A DNA stretch of 64,000 nucleotides from Planosporangium thailandense (GTDB lineage Bacteria > Actinomycetota > Actinomycetes > Mycobacteriales > Micromonosporaceae): the NCBI RefSeq assembly GCF_011947195.1, contig NZ_JAATVY010000010.1:124001-188000 (forward strand), in the 5' to 3' direction. The position numbers were made by a program, and so were the translations under genes. Positions 50,956 through 59,459 of the stretch are shown here, piece after piece. The notes below the pieces were generated by a model. That model was not told where the DNA came from. It saw only the letters and a list, made by a program, of their open reading frames with translations, and made no database searches. The stretch's first letter is position 1; every line of letters begins with the position of its first letter.

Positions 50956-52605
50956 TCAGTAGCGGAAGCGCGCGACCGCGCTGCGCATGTCGGTGGCCAT
51001 CCGGGCCAGCTCCTGTACGGCATGGGCGGTACTGGCCACACCGGCCTGGGTGGCCTCGGTCGCGGTGGCGACGCCGGCGACCGTGGAAGCGATCTGAACC
51101 GAACCGTCGGCCGCTTCGGCGACGCTGCGGCTCATCGCCGTGGTCGTCACGGCCTGTTCCTCGATCGCGGTGGCGATGGTCGCCTGGAACTCGCTGACCT
51201 GTCCGATGACCTCGCCGATGCGTTCGATGCTCTGCACCGCCTCGGCGGTGTCGGCCTGGATCGCCTGGACCCGCCGGCCGATGTCCTCGGTGGCGCGGGC
51301 GGTCTCCTGCGCCAGATCCTTGACCTCCTGGGCCACGACGGCGAAGCCACGGCCGAACTCGCCGGCGCGGGCCGCCTCGATGGTGGCGTTCAGCGCGAGC
51401 AGGTTGGTCTGCGCGGCGATCGCGGTGATCACCTTGACCACCTCGCCGATCTCCTGCGACGACTCGCCGAGCTTGCCGACCGTGCTGGTGGCCGCGGCGG
51501 CCACCGCCGCGGCTTCGGCCGCGACGTCGGCGGCCTGGCTGGTGCTGCGGGAGATCTCCTCGATCGAGGCGCCCATCTCCTCGGCGCCGGTGGCCACGGT
51601 GGCCACGTGGGTGCTGACCGACCCGGCCGCGCCCGCGACCTGTTCGGCCCGCTGGTTGGCGTCGACGGCGCTGTCGCCGATCTGGCGGCTGATGGCGGTG
51701 AGCTCCTCGGTCGCGGTGGCGAGCGCGGAGGCGTTGTCGCCGAGCATGCGCACCGCCTCGCGGGTGCTCGCGGTCGCGACCCCCAGCGCCCGCGCCATCT
51801 CGCCCACCTCGTCGCGCGACTCGACGGTGACCTCGGCGGTCAGGTCGCCGGCGGCGACGGCGGCGAGGACACCGCGTACCCGCTGGATCGGGCGGCTGAT
51901 GGACCGGGCCAGGTACTGGCTGAGCACGAACGCCACGACGAGGCCGGCGAGCAGCGCGACGACCATCAGGTTGCGTGCGGTGCGGTAGGTGTGCGCCGCG
52001 GAGGCGGCCGCCTGCTGCCCGCTGGTCTGCTCGTAGCGCTGCAGGTCGGCGAGGGCCGCCATCGCGTTGTCGCTGATGATCTGGCCGTCGCCCAGGTAGG
52101 CCTGCTGGAAGTCGGCGGTCTGGCCGCTGGCGATCAGCGGCAGCAGGCGGTGGTCGCGGACGTTGCGGTAGGCCGACCACCAGACCTCGAACCGGTCCAC
52201 CAACTGCCGTTGCTGCGTGGTGGTGGCGGTCGCCCGGTAGGCGGCCACTTCCCGGTCGAGGCGGGCGTCGGTGGCCCTGATGTCGTCCTGGAAGGACTTG
52301 CTGGCGACCGGTCCGTTGGACAGGGCGAGGTTGGCCAGGTCGTTCTGGACCTTCAACGCCGACGAGTTGACCGCCGCGAGGTGGGCTGAGGGCTGCAGGT
52401 TGCGGCCGTACAGCTCATTCGCCCGCTGGCTGACCTGGCCCAGGCCACTCACACCCACGGCCAGCACCACGGCGGCGACCGAGCAGCCGACGGCGACCAG
52501 GAGGAGCAGCTTGCGACCGACGGGTTGGTCGGCGAGCCAGCTAAGCAGGGAATGGCGGCGCCGGACCTTTTCCGGCGTCGCACCTCGGACCGAAGTGCCG
52601 CGCAC
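50956..52605 (-). CDS. Methyl-accepting chemotaxis protein
   Basis: GTG 52605 follows CCCGGGAGGTCAGC; 549 residues. It has a first membrane segment (about 32-52), a helical ligand domain with ANELYGRNLQPSAHLAAVNSS (4HB_MCP type), a second segment (about 212-232) and a HAMP domain (SISRPIQRVRGVLAAVAAGD). The long signalling coiled coil has the hairpin tip IAAQTNLLALNATIEAARAGEFGRGFAVVAQEV. The tip is canonical and should engage CheA/CheW, which are not in the window. It forms an operon with the sugar-binding lipoprotein. Confidence 0.9.
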   Translation of the reverse strand: MRGTSVRGATPEKVRRRHSLLSWLADQPVGRKLLLLVAVGCSVAAVVLAVGVSGLGQVSQRANELYGRNLQPSAHLAAVNSSALKVQNDLANLALSNGPVASKSFQDDIRATDARLDREVAAYRATATTTQQRQLVDRFEVWWSAYRNVRDHRLLPLIASGQTADFQQAYLGDGQIISDNAMAALADLQRYEQTSGQQAAASAAHTYRTARNLMVVALLAGLVVAFVLSQYLARSISRPIQRVRGVLAAVAAGDLTAEVTVESRDEVGEMARALGVATASTREAVRMLGDNASALATATEELTAISRQIGDSAVDANQRAEQVAGAAGSVSTHVATVATGAEEMGASIEEISRSTSQAADVAAEAAAVAAAATSTVGKLGESSQEIGEVVKVITAIAAQTNLLALNATIEAARAGEFGRGFAVVAQEVKDLAQETARATEDIGRRVQAIQADTAEAVQSIERIGEVIGQVSEFQATIATAIEEQAVTTTAMSRSVAEAADGSVQIASTVAGVATATEATQAGVASTAHAVQELARMATDMRSAVARFRY

Positions 52606-52625
52606 GCTGACCTCCCGGGATCACC

Positions 52626-52657
52626 GTTGCATCGCGCGCACGGTTGCACGCGTTGCA
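52626..52657. repeat. Three GTTGCA repeats upstream of chemoreceptor gene
   Basis: GTTGCA occurs at 52626, 52643 and 52652, the last two in a 9-bp phase (GTTGCACGCGTTGCA). They lie 20-50 bp upstream of the chemoreceptor start. They may be a regulator site; no regulator is identified. Confidence 0.35.
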
Positions 52658-52698
52658 CCGGTCATCGGCGGGCCGCCGGGGCGCTTGAGGACAAATCG

Positions 52699-55600
52699 TC
52701 AGACGTTTCTGCGGTACTGGCCGCCGACTTCGAAGAACGCGTCGCTGATCTGGCCCAGCGAGCAGCAGCGGACGGCGTCCATCAGCGCGTCGAAGACGTT
52801 GCCGCCGCCGGTGGCCGCCGCCTTGAGCCGCTCCAGGGCAGCCGGCGCCTCGTGCGCGTGCCGGGCGTGGAAGTCGGCCAGCCGGTCCAGTTGGGACTGC
52901 TTCTCCGCATCGGTGCCGCGGGCCAGTTCGATGGTCTGTACGGGCTTGTCGGAGTCCCCGCCGAGGAAGGTGTTGACCCCGATGATGGGCAGCGAGCCGT
53001 CGTGCTTGCGGTGCTCGTACAGCATTGACTCGTCCTGGATCCGGCCGCGCTGGTAGCCGGTCTCCATCGCGCCCAGCACACCGCCGCGCTCGGCGATTCG
53101 GTCGAACTCGGCGAGCACGGCCTCCTCGACCAGGTCGGTGAGCTGCTCGACGATGAAGGAGCCCTGGAGCGGGTTCTCGGTGTCGGCCAGGCCCCACTCG
53201 GCGTCGATGATCATCTGGATCGCCAGGGCGCGGCGCACCGACTGTTCGGTCGGGGTGGTGACCGCCTCGTCGTAGGCGTTGGTGTGCAGGCTGTTGGCGT
53301 TGTCGTAGATGGCGCACAGCGCCTGCAGGGTCGTGCGGATGTCGTTGAAGTCCATCTCCTGCGCGTGCAGGGACCGGCCCGAGGTCTGCACGTGGTACTT
53401 CAGCTTCTGGGCGCGTTCGCCGGCGCCGTACTTGTCGCGCATGGCGATGGCCCAGATCCGGCGCGCGACCCGGCCGATCACGGTGTACTCGGCGTCCATA
53501 CCGTTGGAGAAGAAGAACGACAGGTTGGGCGCGAAGTCGTCGATGTCCATGCCGCGCGCGAGGTACGCCTCGACGTAGGTGAAGCCGTTGGCGAGGGTGA
53601 ACGCGAGCTGGCTGATCGGGTTGGCCCCGGCCTCGGCGATGTGGTAGCCGCTGATGGACACCGAGTAGAAGTTGCGCACCTGGTGGGCGATGAACCACTC
53701 CTGGATGTCGGCCATGCAGCGCAGCGCGAACTCGGTGGAGAAGATGCAGGTGTTCTGGCCCTGGTCCTCTTTGAGGATGTCGGCCTGCACGGTGCCGCGT
53801 ACCGTCGACAGCGTCCGCGCCGCGATCTCGGCCCGCTCGGCGTCGTCCGGTTCCCGGCCGTGCTCGTCGGCGAACGTCCGCACCTGCTGGTCGATCGCGG
53901 CGTTGAAGAACATGGCCAGGATCGCCGGGGCGGGCCCGTTGATGGTCATCGAGACCGAGGTGGTGGGGGAGCACAGGTCGAACCCGGCGTACAGCTCGCG
54001 CATGTCGTCGACGGTCGCGATCGACACCCCGGAGGTGCCGACCTTGCCGTAGATGTCGGGGCGGCGGTCGGGGTTGCGCCCGTAGAGGGTCACCGAGTCG
54101 AACGCGGTCGACAGCCGGGTGGCCGGCTGACCCTCGCTGAGCAGGTGGAAGCGGCGGTTGGTGCGGAAGGCGTCGCCCTCGCCGGCGAACATCCGCGCCG
54201 GCGCCTCCTCGGTGCGCTTGAACGGGAACACCCCGGCGGTGAACGGGAACGAGCCGGGCAGGTTCTCACTGCGCAGGAAGCGCAGCAGTTCGCCGTCGTC
54301 GCCCGGGCGGGGCAGGGCGACCCGGGGCAGGGTCGTGCCGGACAGGGTGGTGCGGGTCAGCGGGGTGCGGATCTCCTTGCCGCGCACCGTGTACACCTGC
54401 TCGTCGCCGTCGTAGCGGGCCCGGGTCGCCGGCCACTGCGCCAGCAGCTCACGGACGTCGCCGTGCAGGTCGGCCTCGGTACGCTCCAGCAGCGCCTGCA
54501 CCGACGTCGCCGCCGCGGGGTCCTCGCCTGACAGCAGGTCGCGGGTGGTGGACAGGTGCTGGCGTCGCCGCACCACGTCGACCTGCGACGCGGTGGTGGC
54601 GTGGTAGCGGCGCACCGTCTCGGCGATCTCGGCCAGGTACCGTTCCCGGCCGGCCGGCAGCACCGACGACAGCCCGGTCGAGGTGCGGGTGGCGACGGTT
54701 GGCAGCACTCCGGCGAAGCCGGACAGGCCGAGGAGTTGCTTGAGGTGCTGGTACAGCGCGGTCACGCCGTCGTCGTCGAAGCGCGCCGCGCTCGTGCCGA
54801 ACACCGGCATGTCCTGCCAGGGCGTGCCGAACGCCTCGCGGTTGCGGACGAGTTGGCGGGCCACGTCGCGCAGCGCGTCCTGCGCGCCGCGGCGCTCGAA
54901 CTTGTTGATGGCCACCACGTCGGCGAGGTCGAGCATGTCGATCTTCTCGAGCTGGCTGGGCGCGCCGAACTCCGGCGTCATCACGTACAGCGACACGTCG
55001 ACGAAGGGCACGATCGCCGCGTCGCCCTGTCCGATGCCCGGGGTCTCGACGATGACCAGGTCGTACCCGGCTGCCTTGCAGGCGGCGATGATGTCGTCGA
55101 GGTGCTCGGGCACCTGGGCGCCCGGGGTGCGGGTGGCAAGGGACCGGAAGAAGACCACGCCGGGGGCGATGCTGTTCATCCGGATGCGGTCACCCAGGAG
55201 CGCGCCGCCGCGGCGGCGGGTGGGGTCGACCGCGATGACGGCCACCCGTACCTTGTCCTCGCTGTCGCGGCGCAGCCGGCGGACCAGTTCGTCGGTCAGC
55301 GACGACTTGCCCGACCCACCGGTACCCGTGATGCCCAGCACCGGCACGGCGCGCGCGGACGCCGCGTGGCGCACGGCGGCCGCCAGGTCGGGGTCGGCGC
55401 CGGCCTCCAGGACGGTGATGGCGCGAGCTAGGGCCGCCTCGTCGCCGGCCAGCAGCGCGTCGCCGGCCGGACTCTGAGCCGCCAGGTCGACGTCGCAGTC
55501 GCGGATCAGCTCATTGATCATCCCGGGCAGGCCGAGGCGCTGGCCGTCCTGCGGGCTGAAGATGCGCACCCCGCGCGAGGCCAGCAGGTCGATCTCGGCG

Positions 55601-55941
55601 GGCACGATCGTCCCGCCGCCGCCGCCGAACACCCGTACGTGCCCGGCGCCGCGCTCGGCGAGCCGCTCGACGAGGTAGCTGAAGTACTCGACGTGCCCGC
55701 CCTGGTAGGAGGAGACCGCCACGCCGTTGGCATCCTCCTGCAGGGCCGCGGTGACCACCTCGTCGACGCTGCGGTCGTGCCCGAGGTGGACGACCTCGGC
55801 GCCCTGGCTCTGCAGCAGCCGCCGCATGATCGTGATCGCCGCGTCGTGCCCGTCGAACAGGCTGGCCGCGGTCACGAAGCGCACCGGGTGCACCGGTACG
55901 TGCAGCGCGGGGACGGGGGAGGGCGGCTTCGGCTGACTCAT
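52699..55941 (-). CDS. icmF: Fused isobutyryl-CoA mutase
   Basis: ATG 55941 follows GTTGAGGAGTGCC; 1080 residues, the size of IcmF. Domains in order: a B12-binding domain (about 20-150) with FDGHDAAITIMRRLL and VVHLGHDRSVDEVV; a MeaB-like G-protein chaperone (Walker A GTGGSGKS, 206-213; AVIAVDPTRRRGGALLGDRIRM); and a TIM-barrel mutase domain with GEGDAFRTNRRFHLLSEGQPATRLSTAFD and SVSISGYHIAEAGANPISQLAFTL. It interconverts isobutyryl- and n-butyryl-CoA with adenosylcobalamin. Linker residues that decide other substrates were not assessed. Divergent from a MarR regulator. Confidence 0.95.
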   Translation of the reverse strand: MSQPKPPSPVPALHVPVHPVRFVTAASLFDGHDAAITIMRRLLQSQGAEVVHLGHDRSVDEVVTAALQEDANGVAVSSYQGGHVEYFSYLVERLAERGAGHVRVFGGGGGTIVPAEIDLLASRGVRIFSPQDGQRLGLPGMINELIRDCDVDLAAQSPAGDALLAGDEAALARAITVLEAGADPDLAAAVRHAASARAVPVLGITGTGGSGKSSLTDELVRRLRRDSEDKVRVAVIAVDPTRRRGGALLGDRIRMNSIAPGVVFFRSLATRTPGAQVPEHLDDIIAACKAAGYDLVIVETPGIGQGDAAIVPFVDVSLYVMTPEFGAPSQLEKIDMLDLADVVAINKFERRGAQDALRDVARQLVRNREAFGTPWQDMPVFGTSAARFDDDGVTALYQHLKQLLGLSGFAGVLPTVATRTSTGLSSVLPAGRERYLAEIAETVRRYHATTASQVDVVRRRQHLSTTRDLLSGEDPAAATSVQALLERTEADLHGDVRELLAQWPATRARYDGDEQVYTVRGKEIRTPLTRTTLSGTTLPRVALPRPGDDGELLRFLRSENLPGSFPFTAGVFPFKRTEEAPARMFAGEGDAFRTNRRFHLLSEGQPATRLSTAFDSVTLYGRNPDRRPDIYGKVGTSGVSIATVDDMRELYAGFDLCSPTTSVSMTINGPAPAILAMFFNAAIDQQVRTFADEHGREPDDAERAEIAARTLSTVRGTVQADILKEDQGQNTCIFSTEFALRCMADIQEWFIAHQVRNFYSVSISGYHIAEAGANPISQLAFTLANGFTYVEAYLARGMDIDDFAPNLSFFFSNGMDAEYTVIGRVARRIWAIAMRDKYGAGERAQKLKYHVQTSGRSLHAQEMDFNDIRTTLQALCAIYDNANSLHTNAYDEAVTTPTEQSVRRALAIQMIIDAEWGLADTENPLQGSFIVEQLTDLVEEAVLAEFDRIAERGGVLGAMETGYQRGRIQDESMLYEHRKHDGSLPIIGVNTFLGGDSDKPVQTIELARGTDAEKQSQLDRLADFHARHAHEAPAALERLKAAATGGGNVFDALMDAVRCCSLGQISDAFFEVGGQYRRNV

Positions 55942-55983
55942 GGCACTCCTCAACCAGGGGGAGGACGGGATGGCATGATGGTA

Positions 55984-56006
55984 GGACGTCCAAATATTTG
56001 ATGTCC
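55984..56006. promoter_or_regulatory. Imperfect palindrome in icmF-marR intergenic region
   Basis: GGACGTCCAAATATTTG followed by ATGTCC has GGACRTC...GAYGTCC arms, 16 of 23 positions symmetric. It lies between the divergent icmF and MarR genes and is a candidate MarR operator. Confidence 0.5.
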
Positions 56007-56008
56007 AT

Positions 56009-56024
56009 GAACTGTGACCAGTTC
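56009..56024. promoter_or_regulatory. GAACTG-4-CAGTTC inverted repeat near marR start
   Basis: GAACTGTGACCAGTTC has perfect 6-bp arms. It ends 15 bp before the MarR gene start, just upstream of a TAGGAT -10-like box, and could be a second operator. Confidence 0.45.
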
Positions 56025-56027
56025 CCG

Positions 56028-56033
56028 TAGGAT
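56028..56033 (+). promoter_or_regulatory. Candidate -10 element, leaderless marR-type start
   Basis: TAGGAT ends 6 bp before GTG 56040, with no ribosome binding site visible; a leaderless transcript is likely. Confidence 0.35.
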
Positions 56034-56039
56034 GTCCCC

Positions 56040-56546
56040 GTGCCCGCTTCCGACCGTCTGCCCATGGATCCCATCGCCGAGGCCCGCCGCCAGTGGGCCG
56101 CGCACGGCTGGGCGGATGCCGCGGACGGGATGGCTGCCGTGACCTCGCTGATGCGCGCGCAACAGATCGCGCTCGCCCGCGTCGAGGCGATCCTGCGGCG
56201 CCACGGCGTCACCTTCGCCCGCTACGAGGTGCTCATGCTGCTGTACTTCAGCCGCGCCGGCACCCTGCCGATGGCCACCATCGGCGCGCGGCTGCAGGTG
56301 CACCCCACCAGCGTCACCAACGCCGTCGACCGCCTGGAGGCCGCCGGCCTGGTCCGCCGGGCCTCCCACCCGACCGACCGCCGCGCCACCCTCGTCGAGC
56401 TCCTCGACGCCGGCCGCGAGCTCGCGGTCAAGGCCACCCAGGAGCTCAACGCCGAGGTCTTCAGCGCGCCCGGCATCCCGCCGGAGGCGGTCACCGCGCT
56501 GGTCGCGATCCTCACCGACCTGCGCCGGGACGCGGGGGACTTCTGA
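56040..56546 (+). CDS. MarR-family regulator
   Basis: The 168-residue protein starts at GTG 56040. The winged-helix core is FARYEVLMLLYFSRAGTLPM, then GARLQVHPTSVTNAVDRLEAAGLVRRASHPTDRRATLVELLDAGRELAV. It is divergent from icmF, with two candidate operators between, so it likely controls icmF and itself in response to an acyl-CoA or acid. The effector is unknown. Confidence 0.85.
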   Translation: MPASDRLPMDPIAEARRQWAAHGWADAADGMAAVTSLMRAQQIALARVEAILRRHGVTFARYEVLMLLYFSRAGTLPMATIGARLQVHPTSVTNAVDRLEAAGLVRRASHPTDRRATLVELLDAGRELAVKATQELNAEVFSAPGIPPEAVTALVAILTDLRRDAGDF

Positions 56547-56563
56547 TCCGCGCTTGACCCGCG

Positions 56564-56657
56564 CTTGAGATCCGCGCTTGAGATCCGCGCAGTTCTGGCG
56601 AAGTTGCTGCCTCCCACGCGAGGGAAGCAGCAGTATCCCGCACACTGCGCGGATCTT
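56564..56657. repeat. Dispersed intergenic element, copy 2
   Basis: It begins with repeated GCTTGAGATCCGC and has AGATCCGCGCAGT (56581-56593) matched exactly in inverse by ACTGCGCGGATCT (56644-56656). An inner stem is GCTGC-C-TCCC with GGGA-A-GCAGC. It shares GATCCGCGCAGTT, TTGCTGC and GCAGCAGT with the copy at 17563-17640. Confidence 0.8.
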
Positions 56658-56711
56658 GGACGGAGTGCTCAGCTGGGCGCGGCCCCGGCCGATGAGTGCA
56701 CGGGGAAAGGG

Positions 56712-58268
56712 GTGACCGTGGGCTCGCCGGAGGGGTACGGGCGCGCAGCGAACACGCTCGCCGACGGCGTGCGGCGCGCACTGCTGCTGTACACGCCGAT
56801 CCTGGCCTTGTCCGTCGGCTGGTGCCTGGCCCGGGCCAGCGGGTACGACGGGCTGACGGTGCTCGGCTGGATTCCCGGCGGGGTGGCCATGGTCCTGACC
56901 TCCTGGGACCTGTACCGCGCTTCCCGGGCCACCCGGCTCAGCCCGGCCGGCCGCCGGTTCTGGCGGCGGCTGGCGGTCGCGGCCGCGCTCATCGTCCCGT
57001 CGACGGGCCCCACCACCGAGGCCCGGGTCAGCGGCTCGCGGCCCGGGCCGCTGCTGACCATCGCGGTCTGCCTGCTGGTCGTCGCGCTGCTGATCGTGCT
57101 GTGGGCGCTGCTGCGCCTGCCGGTACGCCGCCGTAGCCGCGGGGACTGGCTGCGGCTCGGGCTCGACGCGGCGACGGTGCTCGCCTGTGCCGCCACGTTC
57201 CTGTGGCACTACGTGCTGGAGCCGCTGCTGGGCACCACCGCCGATCTCAGCACCGTGTTCGGGCTGCTCGTCCTGTGCGTCGTGTGCCTGTTGGCGGTGC
57301 TGGCCGTCGTCAAGCTGATGCTGGCCGGCACCGACGCCGTCGACGCGGCGGCGCTGCGCACGCTGGCCCTGGTCGTCCTCGTCGGCGCGCTCGGCTCAGC
57401 GATCAGCCCCATGCTCCCCGGTCCCCGCCTGGCCGGCGTCTCCAACGTGATGACCACCCTCAACGCCACCATCGCCGGCCTCGCGGGCGTGCTGCAGTAC
57501 CACCGGGCGGGCAGCGGGGGCACCGCCCGTGCCAGCCGCAAGGGCTACAGCGTCCTGCCGTACCTGGCGGTGGCCGCCATCGACGGGCTGCTGATCGACG
57601 TCACGGTACACCCCGGGGACCCCGGCTCGGTCGCCGTCGTGACGGGCGCCGTCGTCGCGACCGGCATCGTCGCCCTCCGGCAGTTCCTCGCGTTCCGCGA
57701 CAACGCCGCGCTGGTCGTGTCGCTACGGGAGCACCAGCGCCTGCTGCGCCAGCAGGCGACCCACGACGCGCTCACCGGGCTGCCGAACCGGGCGCTGTTC
57801 AACGAGACCCTCGAGGCGGCGTTCGCGCCGGGACAGCCGGTGCTGCTCACCGCGTTCCTCATCGACCTCGACGACTTCAAGGGCGTCAACGACACGCTGG
57901 GCCACGAGGTCGGCGACGGGCTGCTGGTCGAGGTGGCCCGGCGGCTGCGCGCCGCCACACGCCCCGGCGACCTGGTCGCCCGACTCGGTGGCGACGAGTT
58001 CGCGGTCCTGCTGCCGGGCACCGCCGGCCACGAGGTCTTCGAGGTGGCGAGCCGCATCCTCGCCGGGCTGGACGCGCCGGTCGTCGCCCACGGCCACCAC
58101 CTGGCGGTGGGCGCGAGCCTGGGGATCGCCGAACGGGGCGCCGACGACGACCCGCAGTCGCTGCTGCGCCACGCCGACATCGCGATGTACGTGGCGAAAC
58201 GCAACGGCAAGGGCAACTACGCCCGCTACACCCCGGACCTCGCTGCCGACCCGTCCAGGTCCTGCTGA
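56712..58268 (+). CDS. Membrane-anchored diguanylate cyclase (GGDEF)
   Basis: GTG 56712 (or GTG 56718) after GGGGAAAGG gives 518 residues. The N-terminal 370 residues carry about eight to ten hydrophobic segments of unknown sensing function. The cytoplasmic GGDEF domain has THDALTGLPNRALF, LIDLDDFKGVNDTLGHEVGD and an intact RLGGDEFAVLL at about 424-434. Arg-Pro-Gly-Asp five residues before GGDEF matches the inhibitory I-site RxxD. It therefore should make cyclic di-GMP and feel product inhibition. No EAL domain is present. Confidence 0.9.
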   Translation: MTVGSPEGYGRAANTLADGVRRALLLYTPILALSVGWCLARASGYDGLTVLGWIPGGVAMVLTSWDLYRASRATRLSPAGRRFWRRLAVAAALIVPSTGPTTEARVSGSRPGPLLTIAVCLLVVALLIVLWALLRLPVRRRSRGDWLRLGLDAATVLACAATFLWHYVLEPLLGTTADLSTVFGLLVLCVVCLLAVLAVVKLMLAGTDAVDAAALRTLALVVLVGALGSAISPMLPGPRLAGVSNVMTTLNATIAGLAGVLQYHRAGSGGTARASRKGYSVLPYLAVAAIDGLLIDVTVHPGDPGSVAVVTGAVVATGIVALRQFLAFRDNAALVVSLREHQRLLRQQATHDALTGLPNRALFNETLEAAFAPGQPVLLTAFLIDLDDFKGVNDTLGHEVGDGLLVEVARRLRAATRPGDLVARLGGDEFAVLLPGTAGHEVFEVASRILAGLDAPVVAHGHHLAVGASLGIAERGADDDPQSLLRHADIAMYVAKRNGKGNYARYTPDLAADPSRSC

Positions 58269-58281
58269 GGACGTTCGCCGG

Positions 58282-58752
58282 TCAGCGGTCCGGACCGGGC
58301 TCGGTGACATCGGCGAGCGTCGCGTCGACGGCGCGCAGGGCGTCGTCCGCCGTCACCGCGACGGCGACGCCGTGCTCGCCGGCCCCGAGCGTGATCTGCC
58401 GGCCACGGATGCGCTCGTCGGCGATCACCGGCCACCGGGTCGTCGAGCCGAACGGGGTGATCGTGCCACGCTCGTACCCGGTCACCGCCTTCGCCGTGTC
58501 CGCGTCCGGCATCGACAGTCGGCTCACCCCTAGCACCGTCCGCAGCTTCGGCCAGGAGATCACCCGATCACCCGGTACGAGCACGAAGAGGAAGTCGTCG
58601 TCGCCACGGCGTACCACGAGCGTCTTCACGACGTCGGCGACGGCCACGCCCCGCACGGCGGCGGCCTCGGCCACGCTCCGGACCGCCCCGTACCGCAGGA
58701 CGCGGTAGGGAACGCCGGCTGCGGCCAGGGCGTCGAAGGCGGGTCCGGACAT
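58282..58752 (-). CDS. YbaK/ProX-type aminoacyl-tRNA deacylase-like protein
   Basis: ATG 58752 gives 156 residues and avoids overlap with the next gene; an upstream ATG 58794 is possible. The family pattern is clear: AAGVPYRVLRYGAVRSVAEAAAVRGV, VVKTLVVRRGDDDFLFVLVPGDR (Lys43 in the VVKTLV motif), TGYERGTITPFG and GRQITLGAG. Members hydrolyse misacylated tRNA such as Ala- or Cys-tRNA(Pro), or act as trans-editing factors. The tRNA preference cannot be told. Confidence 0.85.
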   Translation of the reverse strand: MSGPAFDALAAAGVPYRVLRYGAVRSVAEAAAVRGVAVADVVKTLVVRRGDDDFLFVLVPGDRVISWPKLRTVLGVSRLSMPDADTAKAVTGYERGTITPFGSTTRWPVIADERIRGRQITLGAGEHGVAVAVTADDALRAVDATLADVTEPGPDR

Positions 58753-58769
58753 GCGCCGGATCTTACCGA

Positions 58770-59294
58770 TCACGGTACGTTCGGCAGCGGCCATGTCTGC
58801 CCGGTGGTGCTGTCGACGAGAGCGGCGCGGCTGACGCGCGCGGGGAGCGGCAGAACGTCGTAGACGGTCGTGGCCACCACGGGTAGCTGGCCGAGCCGGG
58901 CCCGCGGCGCGACCGAGCAGTGGGGTAGCCACGCGCCCGCCTCGTAGTTGCGGTGCACCACCGCGCCGGTGGCCCGGGTCGCCGCCAGCACGACCTCCTG
59001 CCGGCGCACGAGATCGGCCGGCACCGCCGGAACGAGACAGATCCGGCCCCGGCGGAACGCCCCCAGCGCGTCGAACGTCAGCGGGAACGGGCCGCGGTCG
59101 GGCAGCGCCGCCATCGCTACGCGTACGGCGTCGAGGCGCCAGCGCAGCAGCACCACGTACGACAGGTGCGGACGGTGCAGCCCGTGGGTGTGCGAGCGCA
59201 GCGTCGCCACGCCCCGCTCCTCGAGCTTGTCCCACAGGTTGCGCAGGGCGCGCTCCGTGCGACCGTCGAAGAGCAGGCACACGGCGAGGGCCAC
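58770..59294 (-). CDS. 2'-5' RNA ligase family (2H phosphoesterase) protein
   Basis: GTG 59294 (VALAVCLLFDGRTE) gives 174 residues; GTG/ATG further upstream would add 12. Two H-x-S/T motifs are present: HRPHLSYVV (about residue 41) and AWLPHCSVAP (about residue 133). They are the catalytic pairs of the 2H superfamily. Activity is probably phosphodiesterase-type on RNA or cyclic nucleotide ends; the substrate is unknown. It lies 17 bp upstream of the YbaK-like gene on the same strand, possibly a tRNA/RNA maintenance pair. Confidence 0.8.
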   Translation of the reverse strand: MALAVCLLFDGRTERALRNLWDKLEERGVATLRSHTHGLHRPHLSYVVLLRWRLDAVRVAMAALPDRGPFPLTFDALGAFRRGRICLVPAVPADLVRRQEVVLAATRATGAVVHRNYEAGAWLPHCSVAPRARLGQLPVVATTVYDVLPLPARVSRAALVDSTTGQTWPLPNVP

Positions 59295-59396
59295 GCCCGA
59301 CAGTACGCACAGGGGCGGTCCCGCCGGCAAGCCGGCTCACCGGACCGGCCGTTGTCCGCCTCGGTGATCGTCACGCCACCCCGCCGGGGGGAATTG

Positions 59397-59408
59397 TTGA
59401 CGCGTCAA
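59397..59408. promoter_or_regulatory. 12-bp perfect palindrome upstream of flavin oxidoreductase operon
   Basis: TTGACGCGTCAA lies 52 bp upstream of the oxidoreductase ATG in a locally AT-rich context. It is a candidate operator; no regulator gene is adjacent. Confidence 0.5.
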
Positions 59409-59459
59409 ATATGTTGTCCCGAGCAGCAAGCCTTCCTCGTCTCCGAGTAGGAGCTGGAC

